Below, piece after piece: positions 5,498-8,719 of a stretch of 8,719 nt of DNA; positions within the stretch are counted from its first letter, which is position 1, and each line of letters begins with the position of its first letter. The DNA comes from an uncultured Agathobaculum sp. Its GTDB lineage: Bacteria > Bacillota > Clostridia > Oscillospirales > Butyricicoccaceae. The stretch spans positions 1 to 8,719 of the forward strand of contig CALWJG010000063.1 of NCBI GenBank assembly GCA_944380945.1, read 5' to 3'. The position numbers and the translations under genes are program-made. The notes under the pieces are model-generated. The model did not search any database, had not been told where the DNA came from, and was given only the letters and a program-made list of their open reading frames with translations.

Positions 5498-6546
5498 CTT
5501 TTGACCTCCTTCAGCGCTGCCGCCATGGAAAGCAGCGCGAGCTCGATCTGCTTTTGCTTATCGACCGCGCTGCCCTTGAGCGCAGAATCGGTTTGCGCAC
5601 ACAGCGATGCCGCCTGCCGCAGCCAGGAAAGCGGCACGCGCCGCGCCGCGTTCTGGATCTGGCGGGCGTAATAGGGGGATTTGGAGCCGATCATTTCCAT
5701 CAGCTGCTTCTCCCCTCCCCGGTTTTCCGCGCAGAGCTTGGCCGCATACAGGCGCTGGATGTGGCGTGTGATCGTGGTGAAGATCATGACCTCATTGTTC
5801 TTCTGGGCGATCAGATCGCCCACCAGCGCAACGGCATGGTCGAACTTCCCTGCGGTGATCGCATCGGTCAGATCAAAAACGACCGCATCCAGCACCGGGG
5901 AGCAGACCGCGTCGATATTGTATTTCTGGATCGCGCCGGTCGTGCTGTGCGCCGCGGCCTTTTCCAGCTCCCCTGCCAGATTGGTCATGGAATTGCCGCA
6001 CAGAAAGATCATGTAGGCGGCGTCCTCGGGCGCGATCGTGCAGCCCAGCGCGCGCGCGCGGCGCTCGAGCCAGGTGACCAGCTCGCGCTCCTCCTGACGC
6101 GAGAATTCTGCAAAGCAGGCGCATTTTTCAAGCGTCTTGTAGAGCTTGGTCCGCTTGTCCGGCTTGCCCTCGATTACGTCGTAGTAGAACACCAGACAGA
6201 CATAGTCCGGCAGGTCGCCGAGTATGCCGGGAAGCGCGTCAGCAAAGCCGGCGGGCGGTTTGAACAGGTCAAAGTCGGTCACGATAATCAGCTTTTTTTC
6301 CGACATGGCCGGATAGCTGTCGATCGCTTCGGTGAGCTGCTCGACCGTCAGGCCCTTGCCCTCAAACTCGAGCAGATTGAAGTCGGCAAAGGCGGGATCG
6401 ATCACGGATTCCTTCAGCTTGCCGAGATAATATTCCTTGAGGTAGCTCTCCTCGCCGGAGATGATATACAGCGGCGCAAAGGTGCCGTTTTTCAGATCCT
6501 GTATCAGCTTGGCCTTGCCGTTGCTTGTGGCTTTTGCTGCGGGCAT
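5494..6546 (-). CDS. holA: DNA polymerase III delta subunit (clamp loader)
   Basis: Opens the beta sliding clamp as part of the replicative clamp loader. From the ATG at 6546 it has 350 residues, normal for the family. Near the N-terminus LYIISGEESYLKEYYLGKLKE (about 27-47) is typical of Gram-positive HolA. The AAA+-like fold continues with LIIVTDFDLFKPP (about 84-96) and LPDYVCLVFYYD. It lacks an active ATPase site, as expected for delta. The C-terminal helical domain (about 210-345) carries the oligomerisation region. AGGAG at 6554-6558 gives a 7-base spacing to this ATG. A TTG at 6564 would overlap comEC and is less likely. It starts 4 bases after the comEC stop and overlaps rnmV by 4 bases. 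comEC directly before holA is a conserved Firmicute pairing. Confidence 0.94.
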   Translation of the reverse strand: MPAAKATSNGKAKLIQDLKNGTFAPLYIISGEESYLKEYYLGKLKESVIDPAFADFNLLEFEGKGLTVEQLTEAIDSYPAMSEKKLIIVTDFDLFKPPAGFADALPGILGDLPDYVCLVFYYDVIEGKPDKRTKLYKTLEKCACFAEFSRQEERELVTWLERRARALGCTIAPEDAAYMIFLCGNSMTNLAGELEKAAAHSTTGAIQKYNIDAVCSPVLDAVVFDLTDAITAGKFDHAVALVGDLIAQKNNEVMIFTTITRHIQRLYAAKLCAENRGGEKQLMEMIGSKSPYYARQIQNAARRVPLSWLRQAASLCAQTDSALKGSAVDKQKQIELALLSMAAALKEVKR

Positions 6547-6550
6547 GCAG

Positions 6551-8719
6551 TCACTCCTTTTCAAATTGCCGCACGATCTCGCCGGTCAGGTACGGGCTTT
6601 CGACCGGACGGCCGGCATATTCATCCGCGATGTCGCGGAAAGCGGCCTGTACGACCAGCCGCTCGGCCTGCACAGCGTCCAGCGCATGCGCGAGCAGATC
6701 GGCGTCCTCCAGATTGTTTTCCGCCAGCACGACCTCGGGCGCGGCGGGCGGATCGGACTGGGACGCCAGAAACCCGTCCAGCTGCTTTTGCGTTGCGCTG
6801 TGCAGCACAAGCACATCGTCCGAGATCTGCACGCCGAGCTTGCCGTCGGTGATCGGGAAAACCGTGAGCGGCACACTGCCGACGGATACGGTCTGCTCCG
6901 CGCTGACCTCCTGCGCGTCGGATTCCTTCACGAGCGCAAGCAGCTCGGCGTTGTATTTGGTTTCCCGGCAGCCGGCGGGGATGAGCAGCTCATCCACCTC
7001 GGTCTGCTCGAGCAGCGCCGGCAGATCGCGCGCATGGCCGCGGTCAACGGCGGTCAGGATCAGGGTGTCGATGCGCGTGCAGCCGTTCCAGCGCATCCAC
7101 TCGCGCACGGATGCCGCGGCGTCGCGGTAGCCGCCGTCCCCTGCGCAGTCGATCAGCGTCACATGACGGTCGGTATCCGAAACCAGGATCGCCTGTCCGG
7201 AACCGCAGGTCAGATAGGTGACCCGATACCGCTGCTGATGATAGAAGGAGCCGGCGGCGGTGATCCCGACGATCAGGACGCACACAGCGGGCAGCACAAA
7301 CCGCCATTTGATATGCTTCCCGCCCAGCAGCCAGAGCAGCACCGCGCCGAACAGCACGGCGACCGCCGCAAGGCCGAAGGCGTCGCCCCAGTTGACCAGC
7401 CCGAGCGGAATATCCGCCACAAAATTGGCGACCCACAGAATGTAATCGAGAAACGGCTTGAGCAGGCCGGCGGCCGCAGGCGCTGCCGCGGGCAGCACGG
7501 CGGCGGTCACGCACAGCACGATGCCGCCGATGAAGCTGATCGCAGTCACGCCGACGATCAGCAGATTGCTCACCAGAGAGAGCATGGAGACCGAGCCGAA
7601 CGAGGTCAGCAGAATGGGCGTGGTAAAAATGGTTGCGGACACCGTACAGGAGATCGCGCCCACCACGGCCGAGGCCAGCTTCTTCACCGGCTTGGAGCGG
7701 TTGGCAAACGGGCGCATCATGCGGTTCTGCATCCGGCTGGAGAGCAGGATCAGGCCGAGTGTCGCAGCAAAGGACAGCTGCAGGCTCAGGCTGGCGATCG
7801 AATAGGGATTGAGCAGGAGCAGCAGCGCCAGCGCAGCCATCAGGGAATTCAAGCTGTTGGTTTCGCGGCGGATGATGAATGCGCCTGCCGCAATCAGGTA
7901 CATGACCGCGGCGCGGATGACCGAAGGCGTCGCGCCCGCGATCGGCACGAAAAACAGGATCATCGGAATGGAGACCCATGTGCCGATCCGCCGCCCGAAC
8001 AGCAGATAGCAGAAGGCGACGAGGAAAGCGATGTGCATACCGGACACCGCGACCATATGGCTGAGGCCGGAAATCTGGAAAGCCAGAATATCGTCCTCGG
8101 GCAGCGCGGTGGTGTCGCCGACGAGCAGGCCGTTCTGCAATCCGGCCTCGCGCGCCGGCAGCGTATCCAGCGCCGCCTGCTTGCAGAAGCGCGCAATGCG
8201 CTGCGGCAGCCAGCGCAGCCCGTCGCCCTGCCGCTCGATCACGGAAAAGGAGACCGGCTCGTCGTTTTCGTCCTCTGTGCACGACGCGGCGATGTACCAG
8301 CCGTTGGACGCCTGATAGGCGGCGCGGTCAAAGCCTTCGGTCGCAGTCGGCAGATAAAACCCGACATTGACCTGAATCCGGTCGCCGGCGAGCAGCGGCT
8401 CCTCGGTCAGCGGCAGATAACACAGCATGCGGAACGAACCGGGCAGGAAACCGCTTTGATCCACGGAAAGCTCCGCGCGCTGGCTGTCCTCGTAGATGTC
8501 CGGGTCCTGCAGCACCGTCGCAGTGATCTCAGCGTGGCGGCCGGCAAGCTCGCGCACCGGCTCGACGCGGATCATGCGGTAGGCGGCAAAGCCGGAAAAG
8601 GCAAAGGACGCTGCGGCGAGCATGCACATCACGGTGAACAGCCGTTCCCGCCGGATGAACGCGCCCGCCGCCGCGAGAAAGATCGAAAGCAGGAGCAGGG
8701 AAAGGTGCAGGCCGGGCGC
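6551..8719 (-). CDS. comEC: ComEC/Rec2 competence membrane channel, N-terminus cut by window edge
   Basis: Inner-membrane protein that passes single-stranded DNA into the cytoplasm during natural transformation. The frame is open to base 8719, so the gene continues outside. In-frame GTG/ATG codons at 8632/8629 are internal, because the codons before them encode another hydrophobic helix (LSLLLLSIFLAAAGAF). At least 722 residues are visible. The order is two N-terminal helices, an OB-like DUF4131 region (about bases 8160-8560), then the Competence domain with the signature GLSHMVAVSGMHIAFLV (about 8022-8072) and a series of transmembrane segments to about 7260. A C-terminal metallo-beta-lactamase-like domain follows (about 6551-7230). 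That domain is degenerate: the usual DVGQGD is TCGSGQ and the usual THxDxDH is TAVDRGH (7034-7054), so metal ligands are missing. Its stop lies 4 bases before holA. Identification is secure; whether it still supports DNA uptake is unknown. Confidence 0.93.
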   Translation of the reverse strand, partial: APGLHLSLLLLSIFLAAAGAFIRRERLFTVMCMLAAASFAFSGFAAYRMIRVEPVRELAGRHAEITATVLQDPDIYEDSQRAELSVDQSGFLPGSFRMLCYLPLTEEPLLAGDRIQVNVGFYLPTATEGFDRAAYQASNGWYIAASCTEDENDEPVSFSVIERQGDGLRWLPQRIARFCKQAALDTLPAREAGLQNGLLVGDTTALPEDDILAFQISGLSHMVAVSGMHIAFLVAFCYLLFGRRIGTWVSIPMILFFVPIAGATPSVIRAAVMYLIAAGAFIIRRETNSLNSLMAALALLLLLNPYSIASLSLQLSFAATLGLILLSSRMQNRMMRPFANRSKPVKKLASAVVGAISCTVSATIFTTPILLTSFGSVSMLSLVSNLLIVGVTAISFIGGIVLCVTAAVLPAAAPAAAGLLKPFLDYILWVANFVADIPLGLVNWGDAFGLAAVAVLFGAVLLWLLGGKHIKWRFVLPAVCVLIVGITAAGSFYHQQRYRVTYLTCGSGQAILVSDTDRHVTLIDCAGDGGYRDAAASVREWMRWNGCTRIDTLILTAVDRGHARDLPALLEQTEVDELLIPAGCRETKYNAELLALVKESDAQEVSAEQTVSVGSVPLTVFPITDGKLGVQISDDVLVLHSATQKQLDGFLASQSDPPAAPEVVLAENNLEDADLLAHALDAVQAERLVVQAAFRDIADEYAGRPVESPYLTGEIVRQFEKE
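6554..6558 (-). promoter_or_regulatory. Ribosome binding site of holA within the comEC 3' end
   Basis: AGGAG on the - strand, 7 bases before the holA ATG at 6546 and directly before the comEC TGA (6551-6553). It decides the start and suggests coupling of holA to comEC translation. Confidence 0.75.

Noticed and set aside
5554..6852. Long + strand open frame (432 codons) opposite holA and the comEC end
   Set aside because: Its translation is arginine-, alanine- and glycine-rich with no family resemblance. It lies antisense to clear genes and is a by-product of GC-rich codons.
7025..7054. Frameshift or pseudogene explanation for the altered ComEC metal motif
   Set aside because: The frame is continuous from the window edge to the stop, and flanking family features (LILT before, LLIPAG after) stay aligned, so the changes look like substitutions.
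7044..8282. 412-codon - strand frame inside comEC
   Set aside because: It is a shifted frame of comEC with low-complexity arginine/alanine sequence and no ribosome site. The ComEC frame carries all the recognisable motifs.
1..8719. Search for tRNA, rRNA, CRISPR, insertion sequences, phage or defence genes
   Set aside because: No cloverleaf, spaced direct repeats, transposase or integrase motifs were seen, and nearly all sequence is explained by housekeeping genes and their signals.

Overview
This is ordinary chromosomal DNA from a Gram-positive bacterium. Codon use is GC-rich, with most third positions G or C. Gene content and order suggest a GC-rich clostridial Firmicute, for example an Oscillospirales-type gut anaerobe. 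The supporting signs are ileS next to lspA and an rluD-type gene, comEC directly followed by holA, ribonuclease M5 (a mainly Firmicute enzyme), and an FMN riboswitch in front of the ECF riboflavin transporter gene ribU. The genus is inferred and cannot be fixed from this window.

Layout, left half, + strand: the 3' end of ileS (1-655) is followed by a strong intrinsic terminator. Then come lspA (724-1245), an rluD-family pseudouridine synthase (1229-2158, TTG start inside lspA) and a Cof-type HAD phosphatase (2155-2964). These last three genes overlap end to end and look translationally coupled. The + strand cluster ends in a 118-bp spacer (2965-3082) packed with three hairpins, where it meets genes on the other strand.

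Right half, - strand (read right to left): comEC (truncated by the window's right edge), holA and rnmV form a tight run with gaps or overlaps of 4 bases. A perfect-consensus sigma-70 promoter (TTGACA, 17-base spacer, TATAAT) overlaps the rnmV stop codon. It drives an FMN riboswitch with its own terminator, then ribU (4006-4617), then another intrinsic terminator. A membrane-anchored metallophosphoesterase gene (3083-3931) follows on the same strand.

The genes are mostly housekeeping: tRNA charging, lipoprotein maturation, 23S rRNA modification, DNA uptake, the replication clamp loader, 5S rRNA maturation and riboflavin uptake. I found no mobile element, CRISPR array, tRNA, rRNA or defence system, and no convincing new system. 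The points most worth checking are a ComEC whose C-terminal metallo-beta-lactamase-like domain has lost key metal-ligand positions, the switch-like hairpin cluster in the convergent spacer, and the riboswitch, which may also act as the conditional 3' end of the comEC-holA-rnmV transcript.
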